Below are positions 1 to 10,590 of a stretch of 64,000 nt of DNA, one piece after another. Position 1 is the first letter of the stretch. Every line of letters starts with the position of its first letter. Origin of the DNA: Kitagawia praeruptora (taxonomy: Eukaryota; Streptophyta; Magnoliopsida; Apiales; Apiaceae); assembly GCA_037693485.1 (NCBI GenBank), contig CM075346.1, forward strand, positions 59,639,001 to 59,703,000, in the 5' to 3' direction. The notes beneath the pieces are model-generated. The model had not been told where the DNA came from, ran no database searches, and saw only the letters and a list, made by a program, of their open reading frames with translations. The translations under genes and the position numbers were made by a program.

Positions 1-1535
1 TCTAGTAGAAAGTCAACGTCTGTTGCTCTTAAGGTTGAGGAGAAACCATCAAAGAAGGAAGCATCAAGGAGAAAGGCAAAAGGAAAAGCTTTAGTCATAC
101 ATTCAGAGAATGAGTCATCAGACACTGATGTTGACTCAAACACAGATGGATCATCTGATTCTGAAGATGATGAAGAGATGATGCAAATGGCTGCATTGAT
201 GGTAAAGACCTTCAAGAAGATGGGATACAAGAACTTCAAGAAGGGAAAGAGATTCTCCAAGGACTACTCAAAGTTTGATAAGAAGAATTTCAAGAAATCT
301 GAGGCCAAGGACTTCAAATCTGGTAAGAAAGATAAGTCTGAAATTCAATGCTACAAATGTAAGGAGATGGGTCACTATGCTCCTGAGTGCAAGAAGGGTA
401 AAACTGAAAAGGCACTCTACACCAAAGGCAGAGACTGGGCAGACACTTCAGATTCAGATGAGGAAGTCAACTATGCTCTCATGGCTACTACTCAGACTGA
501 AAATGATGATCTCAAGGTACCCCCAACTACCTATGCTTATAATACTGATAATATAACTGAATTGAGAATTTATCTTAAAGCATTGCATATCAGTTATAGA
601 GATCAGACTTTAGAGAATGAGAGAATAAAGACTGAGTGCTCTCAACTTAAAGAAAGAAATAAACTTGTTGAGGAACAGCTAGAGAACATGAATAAAATTC
701 AAAAAGAGAGAGATGATGCAGTGTTTATTGAACAGGAGTTGCTAGGTAAGTATAAGCAACTAGAATCAGAATTGGAGGATAGTAAGCACATCATTAAAAC
801 GTGGACACACTCTGGTAAAGACACTCAAGAAGTGTTTCAGTCAGATACAGTAGGTCTAGGTTACTCTGTAGGAGATGAACTTAGATTTGAAAATCAGGTA
901 AAAGTTAGACCACATTGTTCATCTGAGGGTAATGTCATGGAACAGGTGGACCTAAGACTGAAGCACAGAAAAAGGCTGTTAAAGAGTCATATGCTAAAAC
1001 TTTTGTTAAAGAGGCTAACATTGGCTTAATGACAGATAAACAACTCAAGCATAAGCTTAAGGAGATAAAGTCTGTCAACAAACAGAGAATGCCTAAGAAA
1101 AACAGAAATGGAAAAGTAGGCATAACCTCAGGAATTAAGCCAATGCTTGCTTCATTAGCTCCCAGGAAAACATGCTTTAATTGTGGTAGTACTAATCATC
1201 TTGCTAGTTTCTGCAGTAAGAATAAGAACATTAATTCTTTGCCCTCTAAAACTGCAGTTAAAAATGATTATGTGAGAACTAGACCACAGACTTTATGTAA
1301 ACACTGTGGAAGTACATGGCACTCTATTTACACTTGCAGAGATTATCATGCTATTTACTATAATTACTATGAACCCAAGCCAAATTTGAAATGGGTTAAA
1401 GTAAACTCTGCAAATGTAAACTCTGAAAAAGTTAGCTTAAACTCTGTTAATGTGAATTCCGCTGCAAAAGCTAACAGAATTAAGAAAGTCAAAGGATCCA
1501 AGCAAGTCTGGATCCTTAAAACTAATAATCAGTGA
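1..1535 (+). pseudogene. gag: Element A gag, 5'-partial, frameshifted
   Basis: This is the nucleocapsid part of a copia Gag. The frame is open from base 1, through an acidic Ser/Asp-rich linker and a Lys-rich stretch, to a CCHC zinc knuckle CYKCKEMGHYAPEC (about 349-390). A coiled-coil-like charged region follows (about 560-800). The frame is then lost near 930-950 and continues in another frame with two more knuckles, CFNCGSTNHLASFC and CKHCGSTWHSIYTC, ending at TGA 1533-1535. The capsid domain is upstream of the window. The frameshift is a one- or two-base indel. It lies inside the putative intron 517-1551, so a spliced message would not contain it. The homologous gag of B is uninterrupted, so the shift is specific to this copy. 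Confidence 0.8.
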
Positions 1536-1551
1536 TTGTTTGTGATTGCAG
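517..1551 (+). other. Element A putative gag-pol intron
   Basis: Donor AAG|GTACCC at 516/517 falls between codons of gag. Acceptor TTGCAG|GG at 1551/1552 falls between codons of the pol frame. A branch-point-like CTAAT (1522-1526) lies about 26 nt before the acceptor and is followed by a T-rich stretch. Removal (1035 nt) joins gag to pol in frame, skips the gag frameshift and the gag stop, and leaves 1-516 plus 1552-4866 fully open. The same arrangement is present at homologous positions in B and H. This is an inference from sequence; no transcript has been seen. Confidence 0.55.
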
Positions 1552-4500
1552 GGCACCAGGGTCAGTACCCTAGTCGTGGACAGTGGATGTTCAGGACATA
1601 TGACTGGAAATAAAGCCCTGCTATCAGAGTATGAGGAGAAGGCTGGCCCAGAAGTTTCCTATGGAGATGGCAACATAGGACATACACTGGGATATGGCAA
1701 TATTAATCTTGGAAATGTCATCATCATAAATGTAGCTCTGGTTCCAGGACTCAAGCATGATTTGCTATCTGTGAGCCAAATTTGTGACAGAGGATATCAT
1801 GTAGATTTTCAGCCTGAATATTGCCAAGTGATCAGTAAATCTACAGGGAAAGTTGCTCTAGTTGGAAACAGACACAACAACATCTATGAAATAAAATTGT
1901 CAACAAACACTGATGGCAAAGCAGTATGTCTGTCAACAAGAATGTCCAGTGAAGAGAGTTGGAAGTGGCACAAGAAACTCTCTCATTTGAATCTGAACAA
2001 CATCAATGAGCTCATAAAGAATGATCTTGCAAGAGGACTACCAAAGTCATTGTTGAATGTAGAAGGCCTGTGTGATTCTTGTCAAAAGGCCAAACAGAGA
2101 AAAACCTCTTTCAAAAGCAAATCTGAGTCTTCAATTGCTGATCCTTATCATCTACTACATGTTGATCTTTTTGGTCCAGTAAATGTGATGTCTCTTGGAA
2201 AGAAGAAATATGCATTAGTCATTGTTGATGAATATACCAGATTCACTTGGGTATATTTTCTTGCAAAGAAGGATGAAACAGCTTTAACACTGACAGATCA
2301 TATAATCCAACTGGACAAAGGGTCAGAGCATCAAGTGAAGATAATTAGAAGTGACAATGGAACTGAGTTCAGGAATTCATCTATGGAAGAATTTTGCAAG
2401 AGTAAAGGGATCAAACAAGAGTTTTCTGCACCTGGCACTCCACAACAAAATGGTGTAGTGGAGAGAAAGAACAGAACTTTGATAGAAGCTGCCAGAACCA
2501 TGCTAGATGAAGCAAAGTTGCCAACATATTTCTGGGCAGAAGCAGTTCAAACTGCTTGTTTTACTCAAAATGCAACACTGATCAACAAGCATGGTAAAAC
2601 ACCATATGAAATGGTGAAGAAGAAGAAGCCAAATCTAAAATATTTTCATATTTTTGGATGCAAGTGCTTTGTGTTGAAGACTCATCCTGAACAGTTGACC
2701 AAATTTGACCTAAAGGCAGATGAAGGAATTTTTGTTGGCTATCCACTGTCAACAAAGGCATTCAGAGTTTATAATCTGAGAACCAGAGTGATCATGGAGT
2801 CTATTCATGTGTCATTTGATGACAAGAAAATAACTGGACTTGAAGATGTTAATGAGCATGATCAACTGCACTTTGAAAATGAAGATTTATTAAACTCGGA
2901 TGATACAGATCTGACAAACATTGTTGAGGTCAATTCTGAACCTCTACTGGTAAACACTGAAGAAACTTTTCAATCAGAAACAAGGGAAGAACCAGTTGAG
3001 GGGGAGCATGAAGAATCACATCAAAGTGATAATTCAAACACTGATAGTGACTCAATTGATAACTCTGAATCAAACACTGTTGATTCAAACTCTGATCATT
3101 CAAATTCTGAGCAGTCACATTCAGGGGGAGCATCTGAAAATGAAGAGAGACACCAAGAAAATCAGGAGAGCATGGATCAAGGGGGAGGATCACATGATGA
3201 TAGAAGCAATCTGCCTTCTGCAAGAAAATGGACTAAGTCACATACACCTGATTTAATTATTGGTGATCCAGATGCAAGAGTAAGGACAAGAAGTGCAACA
3301 ACAAATGAATGTCTGTTTCATGCATTCTTGTCACAAACTGAGCCAAAGAAAGTAGAAGAAGCTCTGAAAGATGCTGACTGGATAACAGCAATGCAAGAAG
3401 AGCTAAATGAATTTGAGAGAAATGAGGTGTGGACCCTTGTACCAAGTCCAAAGAACAGATCTATTGTTGGTACAAAATGGGTTTTCAGAAATAAAACTGA
3501 CAGTGATGGTGTGATCACAAGGAACAAAGCAAGACTGGTAGCTAAAGGCTATTCACAGCAGGAAGGAATAGATTATGATGAGACTTTTGCACCAGTTGCC
3601 AGATTGGAGGCAATAAGGATGTTTCTTGCCTATGCTTCTCACAAGAAATTCAAGGTTTTTCAAATGGATGTGAAAAGTGCTTTTCTGAATGGAAAACTTG
3701 AAGAAGAAGTATTTGTTGAACAACCACCTGGTTTTGTAGATCCAAAATATCCAGATCATGTCTACAGGTTAGATAAGGCACTCTATGGACTTAAACAGGC
3801 ACCTAGGGCATGGTATGAAACACTTGCTAAATTTCTGCTAGAAAGTGGGTTTCACAGAGGTACTATTGACAAAACTCTGTTTTACTTTCAATCTGGTAAT
3901 GACCTGCTCTTAGTTCAGATATATGTAGATGATATCATTTTTGGATCTACTAATGATAAACTCTGTAAGAAATTTGCCAAGCTCATGCAGTCTAGATATC
4001 AAATGAGTATGATGGGAGAGTTAAGCTATTTTCTAGGCTTACAGGTGAAGCAAACAGATGATGGAATTTTCATTAATCAAGTAAAATATACCAGAAATCT
4101 ACTCAAGAAATTTGGCATGCTTGAGTGTTCATCTGCAACAACTCCCATGGCAACTGCAACAAAACTGGACAAAGATACAGGTTCATCAGTGGATATGACA
4201 AGCTACAGAGGGATGATTGGTTCTCTACTCTATTTAACAGCTAGTAGACCTGATATCATGTATGCCACCTGTCTGTGTGCAAGATTTCAGGCAGATCCAA
4301 GGGAACCACATTTAACAGCTGTGAAGAGGATTTTCAAATATCTCAAGGGCACTGTAACCTTAGGACTGTGGTACCCAAGAGAATCAGATTTTAAGCTACT
4401 TGGTTACTCTGATGCAGATTTTGCTGGCTGTAAGATTGACAGAAAAAGCACAAGTGGAAGTTGTCAATTTCTTGGTGATAGACTAGTGTCTTGGTACAGC

Positions 4501-4866
4501 AAGAAACAGAAGTCAATATCTACATCTACAGCTGAAGCAGAGTATATTGCTGCTGGTAGCTGTTGTGCACAGATTTTATGGATGAAGAATCAACTACTGG
4601 ATTATGGGTTGAGGTATAGTAAAATACCTATTTTCTGTGATAATCAAAGTGCTATTGCAATGACAGGTAATCCAGTACAACACTCAATGACCAAGCATAT
4701 CAGCATAAGGTATCACTTTATCAGAGAGCATGTAGAGGAAGGCAATATTGAGCTTCACTTTGTGCCTACAGATCAACAACTTGCAGATGTTTTCACAAAG
4801 CCTCTAAGTGAAGCAACATTTACAAGACTGGTCAATGAACTAGGGATGGTATCTGGTTTTGACTAA
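1546..4866 (+). CDS. pol: Element A pol polyprotein: protease, integrase, reverse transcriptase, RNase H
   Basis: This is an uninterrupted copia Pol of about 1100 residues, including the enzymes needed for processing, cDNA synthesis and integration. Counting from 1546: aspartic protease DSGCSGHMTG near residue 11; GAG-pre-integrase zinc region (WHKKLSHLN) near 140; integrase core with HVDLFGP (about 204), RSDNGTEF (about 268) and VVERKNR (about 304); a long acidic Ser/Asn-rich linker; reverse transcriptase from about 620 with active site YVDD near 793; RNase H with YSDADFAG near 953 and STAEAEY. No ATG lies near the start. The frame opens at TTG CAG GGC just after the gag stop, and the first codon used is probably GGC 1552, joined to gag by splicing or frameshifting. 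No inactivating change was noticed, so A could supply enzymes to defective relatives. Confidence 0.93.
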   Translation: MQGTRVSTLVVDSGCSGHMTGNKALLSEYEEKAGPEVSYGDGNIGHTLGYGNINLGNVIIINVALVPGLKHDLLSVSQICDRGYHVDFQPEYCQVISKSTGKVALVGNRHNNIYEIKLSTNTDGKAVCLSTRMSSEESWKWHKKLSHLNLNNINELIKNDLARGLPKSLLNVEGLCDSCQKAKQRKTSFKSKSESSIADPYHLLHVDLFGPVNVMSLGKKKYALVIVDEYTRFTWVYFLAKKDETALTLTDHIIQLDKGSEHQVKIIRSDNGTEFRNSSMEEFCKSKGIKQEFSAPGTPQQNGVVERKNRTLIEAARTMLDEAKLPTYFWAEAVQTACFTQNATLINKHGKTPYEMVKKKKPNLKYFHIFGCKCFVLKTHPEQLTKFDLKADEGIFVGYPLSTKAFRVYNLRTRVIMESIHVSFDDKKITGLEDVNEHDQLHFENEDLLNSDDTDLTNIVEVNSEPLLVNTEETFQSETREEPVEGEHEESHQSDNSNTDSDSIDNSESNTVDSNSDHSNSEQSHSGGASENEERHQENQESMDQGGGSHDDRSNLPSARKWTKSHTPDLIIGDPDARVRTRSATTNECLFHAFLSQTEPKKVEEALKDADWITAMQEELNEFERNEVWTLVPSPKNRSIVGTKWVFRNKTDSDGVITRNKARLVAKGYSQQEGIDYDETFAPVARLEAIRMFLAYASHKKFKVFQMDVKSAFLNGKLEEEVFVEQPPGFVDPKYPDHVYRLDKALYGLKQAPRAWYETLAKFLLESGFHRGTIDKTLFYFQSGNDLLLVQIYVDDIIFGSTNDKLCKKFAKLMQSRYQMSMMGELSYFLGLQVKQTDDGIFINQVKYTRNLLKKFGMLECSSATTPMATATKLDKDTGSSVDMTSYRGMIGSLLYLTASRPDIMYATCLCARFQADPREPHLTAVKRIFKYLKGTVTLGLWYPRESDFKLLGYSDADFAGCKIDRKSTSGSCQFLGDRLVSWYSKKQKSISTSTAEAEYIAAGSCCAQILWMKNQLLDYGLRYSKIPIFCDNQSAIAMTGNPVQHSMTKHISIRYHFIREHVEEGNIELHFVPTDQQLADVFTKPLSEATFTRLVNELGMVSGFD

Positions 4867-6902
4867 ACATGTTGGTTAGACTCAAACTCTTTCAAATAAA
4901 ATGTGTTGCTCATATCTCTGTAAATTGCTAAAGTGCTATGTGAACCTTATTAATTAAACTCTGTCAGCATGATTGTTGGTCATACACTGTTAATATGTTT
5001 GTTAAACTCTGTGAATTCTGAGTTGATTTTTGTCTGAATGAAAATACCGATGAAGAAAAATGTATAGAGCATGATTTTCAGTGAAAAATCAAGATTCTTT
5101 TTGAGTCACTGTAATCTGATCAGAAATTGCACAGTAAGTTAACACAGCATGATACTGTTTCATATTTAGAGCATCTCTTAGTTTATTTGATCCTAAACTC
5201 TGAATCTATGAATACTGTATGCATTGCCTCTCATGAATAACACTGATATTGATGAACTCTAAACTCTGATTAGTGACACTCTGTTTCCAAGTCATACTTG
5301 ATTCTTGATGATTCTTTGTTTGCACTTTTGAAAATTTGAAAACTTGAGATATGTCATTGTTTAGTTTGGTGAGAAACAGTTCATGTCTGAACCCTGTGAG
5401 ATTTTGAACCAAATAAGTGATTGATACATTTTATATCAATCAGATTTTATTGACTGTGTGATGTTCATCAGTAAGTATGTTGCTCTAGAACTTGCATTAA
5501 ACCATTTTGGGACTACATGATATATGTGTGCATAAAGATGATAAAGGCATTAGGATTAACCATCTTTCTTCAAACACTGTTCAAAACGTCTTTGAACACT
5601 GATCATGAACACTGATCATAAACACTGCTCATAAACACGACCTGTAGTAAACCCTTTTGAGCCTAATTAACTGCTCATTTTTCTTGAATACTGAAGTATT
5701 AAGAGCAGTTATATTCGTTTGTTAAATCAAATTCAAGCAGGTGAGTATTTCTCAAGAAAAGATATCTTACTCAGTATATATATATGTAAATAAATAAAAA
5801 AAAAAAAGAAAAAAAGAAAAAAAAAAAGGGAGGTATATATATACTGATCATCTTGTACAAAAATATACTAACCATTTGACTGAACATTTTGATCAAATAA
5901 ATTGTTCAGTTCGAAATTCTCATTCGAAAAACATCTCTTCTCATTTGTTTGATTTCACTCAATTACAACCCTGAACAAAGTCCATTTGATTTGTGCATAT
6001 ATGTAATCGAAGTGGTGTAGATTTGGTGGACATTCAAGCTTATGGTAGTATCTGCTTTTACTGATTGAATCTGAGAGTAAACACTTCACCTAAACACTTG
6101 TGTGATGTGAGAGTTTGTGAGACAATCCTTGACATGTAACTCACTGAATGATGCTTTGATGTTTATCTCCTGATCTTTTTGTCTTTAATGACTGTGTGCT
6201 TACGTGGATAATCATGATCATAAACTGGAACAGGGATATTCAGATTTCTGTAATTAAGGAACTACAGAGTTTAGCATTCATCATATACTCTGTGTTTAAT
6301 ATGAGAGTTTGTGCATTCAGTGTTTATTGTTTTTGATTTATGGATTTTATGAAATATTAGATGCTATAAAAATTGACTTGGTAAACTCTGCTACTCACAC
6401 ACGAAAATCACGACTGTGCATTTTTGAAAGGGTTTTGTGATAAAGATTGAAAATTTGACAAACACTGATTGATTGTGTTATGTACTCTAAGGTATATTTT
6501 CATTAAGATAATTTGAAAATTTTGGAGTAAATGGAGTAGTTGACAACTGTTAATTAGTGTAATTAGTGGTAACGTGTCTTGATAAACGGAACGACAGCGG
6601 TAATAATGGCTTTTACTGCGCATGTATTAAGTGAACCGTTGCATGTGTGACACGTGTCCCACTCACTCATCATTATGTCTCACTTTTACACTTTTCAAGG
6701 GAACAGTTGCGTGTTCTCAAGTAAAATCGTTTGAGTTTAGTTTTTAATTAAAACTCAAATTACTTTTTGCCACAATCACTTTTACCCACTCGTATTCACT
6801 CTACCAAAACAGAGAACATCTTTGTTTTTCACTTTGGCATTTTCACAAACACCTTTCTTGCAAAACATTTTCACAGTTGTTTCTTGCTTATTTCTTGATT
6901 CA
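4867..6902 (+). other. Element A spacer between pol and third ORF
   Basis: About 2 kb of AT-rich non-coding DNA. It contains repeated short words AAACTCTG and AAACACTG, an A-rich tract near 5789-5828 next to TATATATATA, and CACGTG at 6651-6656. The last 100 bases are CT-rich and leader-like. I see no convincing ORF on either strand; short antisense ORFs here lack the composition of the accessory ORFs in B and C. Confidence 0.6.
6651..6656. promoter_or_regulatory. G-box (CACGTG) upstream of element A third ORF
   Basis: The palindrome CACGTG sits in the context GACACGTGTCCC about 250 bp before the ATG at 6903. A CACGTG also occurs 157 bp before the third ORF of element C. It could belong to an internal promoter for a third-ORF message; this is suggestive only. 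Confidence 0.3.
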
Positions 6903-9900
6903 ATGGCAACTAAACCTTTCACTGTGTTTGGTCTACGTTTTGTGCCTAACAATTATGCAGCTTTACTTGAGAACGACCGGGCTCCAGAGGCGTTCCATAT
7001 AATGCAAAATTTTCTTCGAGATTCTGAGATTGGGCAAGCGCTGGTTGAACCGGCTACTCTATCTGCTTCCCAAGTTGTTAACTTCTGGCAAAACTCAAGA
7101 TATATAGAAGGAGGAGAGAATGGAACTCCGTCTATCATCTTCTCTCATGAAGAACAAGAGTTTGTGATTACTCCACAAACTATTCGTGATGTCATGGATT
7201 TCGACACACATACTTCATATGCTGTTGTCTCTGAGCAAAATCTGAGGGAAATGCTAACAGAGATTGGGTACATGGAATCACTTGCCAAGCTGGGCAGTGT
7301 GAGGAGGCCAAACTTGAGAAAAGAGTGGAATTTTTTCTTTGATTGTATCACCAGGACATTCCAAAAGAAGGTCACCAACTGGGATGCTATTCCAATGGAC
7401 AGTCTGCAAATTGGGTATTCTCTACTCTATGGCAGTAATTTTGATTTTGGTAGATATGTTTTAATGAATTTGGGTGATAAGTTGTCAGAGTCTACTACAG
7501 TTTACTTTGCTAGATTTTGTCAACTTCTGTTCAATGCATGTGTTTCTGGGTTAACTATTGATGAAGCTGATGAAATTCAACCTTTTCGAGTCACTAAGAG
7601 AATATTCTCTGATATGACTAACAAAGATGTTGGAAAAGACATACCTCCTTTAGTATTGCCACTTGCTTTACAGAACTTTGTCAATCAACCACAAGATTCT
7701 CCATCACCAAACCATGAACCACATGAACCACATCAACCAGAACCACAATCTATGCCTGAACCTTTAGCCACTGATCGTACAGAAAACATCCCATCTCAAC
7801 CTACTCAATCACCTGAGCCAATACCAACAACCACTGATCAACCCATATCACCTCAAACACAAACAGAACCTCAAACACAACCTGACCAAATGACTACTGA
7901 ACCAACAAACCCTGTCACTACCACTCATCCACAACCACCACCAAAGACAAAAAGGAAGAAACATACTGCAATCAACACCAAACATTCTAGGGCTAAACAG
8001 ACAACTCCAAAGGCTGTTTATTCTAGAAGATTCATACAAAGGGCAAATAGACCTTCAACACCATCGGTTGAGGAAAGTTCTAGTGAAAGTTCTAGTACAG
8101 AAGAAGAATTGGTTGCAGTACCTCAAGCTAAGAGGAGAAGGCTTATTCTAACTGATTCTGATGATGAGCATGTTGAAGAGGCTCAAGAGAAAATCTCTTT
8201 TGATATTCCTACTGGTGAGCCAGAGGTTATCATAGAACCTATAATACCAGAATCTGAAGTCAAGCTTTCTGAACCAGAAGTTGTTAAGGTTCAAGAACAT
8301 GAAGCTGTTAGAGATGTTTTGTCTCCAATGGAAGAGTTTGCTGAAACTCCAATTTCTTTTAATCATGAAGCATCTACTCCACCACTCATGGAGGTTACAC
8401 TTTCTATCGATACTGGTGTTGCTGATGGGCCTACTGTTGTTCTTGAAGACACTGTGGTTGCATCACACACTGAGTTGAACTCTGATGCCAATCATGTTTC
8501 TGCTCATGGTGAGGAGGTTGATAAACCAGAAAAGGTTCTTTCTTCAGAGCAAACTTCAGTTGATAAAGGAAAACAGGTTGCTCAAGAACCTATTTCTGCT
8601 CAAGAACCTATTGCTTCTGTTGCCTCTACTAGTGAGTCGATGAGTGATTCAGTTGAAGCTAAGAGTACAGGAGTTGAACAACCACAAAATCAGACTGATG
8701 GTCAGAAAACAGGTGAAAAACCAGATTTTGCTGGGCCTTCTGTAAATGAAGTTGATGATAGTTATTTGGCCAAGCAAACTGCTGATTGGTACAAGTCAGA
8801 GTGTATTTTTCCTCCTGGAAGGGCAGCAATGTTTCTTGAAGCCAATTCTAAGAAGATTAAAAATCCAGAAATTTTCACTTGTTTGCAAGGCACAGTGATT
8901 CAAATCAAAACTTTGAATAATAGATTTGATGATACTCAGAAATCTATTGTTGATCTTCGAACAGAAGTTGCTACTCATGAAGAGAAAGCTCAACTAGCTA
9001 ATGCTAAGCTCTTTCAACAATTTGCCAAAGCTCAAGCAAATATTAATGACAGACTGAGCACAGTTGAGAAGAATCAGATTTTACTTACTGAGAAGGTTGA
9101 TTCCATTGCAAATTCTCTTGAGTTAATCACCTCGATTCTGATTCAAGATGGTGATGATGTCAAAAAGGGGGAGAGAATTTCTAAAACCAAGTGTAAGAAA
9201 GATCAAACTCTGTCAAAGAAAGATCATCTTGATGATGAAGGCACCAATGCTGATAAGGGCTTAAGAAATGAAAATCTCAGACAAGGACATGGAAGGTCTT
9301 CAAGGTCTTCAAGGATTTGTCATTCTCTGACAATCCACAAACAGATGAAGAATTGGCTGCAAAATTATTTCGTGAAGAGAATGCTGAAGCTACACTTGAG
9401 GATATTCAAGCTGAAGAAAAGCTGTTGCAGAAAGAGCATTTAAAAGCTCAAAAGTCCAAGAAAGTGAAGAAAGTTGTTAAAGCTTCAAAGTCTGCAAGGC
9501 CTGTAATGAAAGGAATTGAAATCAAAGAAAAACTATCTGGTATTCAAGAAGAAGAAGAAGAAGATACTGGAAAGCTGGTTAGAAAGTCTTCTCTTGATGC
9601 AAAGTTGAAATTAAAAGGGAAAATTGGTGAAGAGAGCAAGGGCAAAATGATAGTTACAACCTCTGTTGCTACACAAGTTGTACAGACTCAAAGTAAACTC
9701 TTACCTGGTTTTTCAAGGCCGAAGATTCCAGTGCAAGAAGAAGCAGGAGTGACTGGTGGATATCAACATAATGTTGCATGTTCAGGAAAGCCACCAGGCA
9801 GGAATACTTCTGGCTTAGGTTCAAGAAGAGATTTGAGGGTAAGTAACAGTCCAAGAGATCCTTCTGCACTTGTATCTCTTGGTTCTGGTATAACTCAAGA

Positions 9901-10471
9901 AAATCTAGACAAGTTGGAGTCAGTTCAGGTAGTTCGTCAAAGGAGCTTAGACATTCACTTTCTACTATACTTTATGGCAGATGGGTCAGTGTATAGAGTG
10001 AATGAAGAAGCAATCAAGCTAAAATTATTTGAGGAACTTCAGTATGTCTTGCATATCTTCAGAGTTAGAAATCAAAGAACACAGCTTATTGCTAATTCTA
10101 TAAGGGAGTATATGCAGAAAGCTAAAGTTGCTACAGGAACAAAGTCTGCTGAAAAGTATGTTCCTAAATACAGAGACTTGAATGGGAATCTGATTGAAAT
10201 GCAGAAGGGAACTACAAAGCTGAAGACTGATCTTGGAATTACAGTTCTGGATTTCAATGTAAAGTCTGAAGAATTAAAGTACATCAGGTTGGGAAATGAA
10301 ATGAGAAGAAACAAGATCTATGATCTCAGAGCTGCTATTTTTCAAACTGATGAGAATGATCCAGAATTAAGAGAGATCAAGCAAGCTATGGAGATTGAAC
10401 TTGAAAATGCTGAAAGGAGATTGTTGATTGATTATCTCAGAACAACTCCAGATCTTGAGGAGGTTAGGTAG
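6903..10471 (+). pseudogene. Element A third ORF (env-position protein), frameshifted
   Basis: This is a SIRE-type third ORF whose molecular role is not known. The start is ATG 6903 after a CT-rich leader; upstream in-frame hydrophobic codons have no ATG and were not used. The N-terminal roughly 250 residues contain the motif LRKEWNFFFDC and resemble the same region of B and C (a plant transposon-associated domain). A Pro/Gln/Glu-rich low-complexity stretch follows, then a coiled coil (about residues 680-760) ending in IQDGDDVKKGE. The frame is lost between about 9272 and 9345, beside a 9-bp tandem repeat AAGGTCTTC, and continues in a second frame to TAG 10469-10471. The C-terminal domain (from about 9960) matches that of B: YFMADGSV, KYVPKYRDLNG and LRAAIFQ. 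No transmembrane segment or signal peptide is visible. Confidence 0.8.
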
Positions 10472-10585
10472 ACAGAATTTGTAAGTAATTCGAATTTTCT
10501 GTAAATTTTGCTAAGTCAAGTTTAAACTCTGATTATATGCTAAACACTGTGTTTTTATTTGTTAGTTTTGACATCATCAATTATT

Positions 10586-10590
10586 GTGAA
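10586..10590. repeat. Target site duplication of element B, left
   Basis: GTGAA is directly repeated at 23672-23676, which fixes both outer boundaries of B inside A. Confidence 0.95.

Noticed and set aside
1533..1551. Programmed ribosomal frameshift or stop readthrough at the gag-pol junction
   Set aside because: The required shift differs between A and B/H, and no shared slippery sequence is visible; splicing explains all three better. Not fully excluded.
5206..5412. Antisense ORF in the element A spacer as a third accessory gene
   Set aside because: Short, not acidic, no TATA-like box upstream and no resemblance to the B or C small ORFs.
6822..6902. Hydrophobic N-terminal extension of the element A third ORF, signal-peptide-like
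   Set aside because: It opens with a TTG codon and lies in the leader before the first ATG (6903); B and C have no counterpart.
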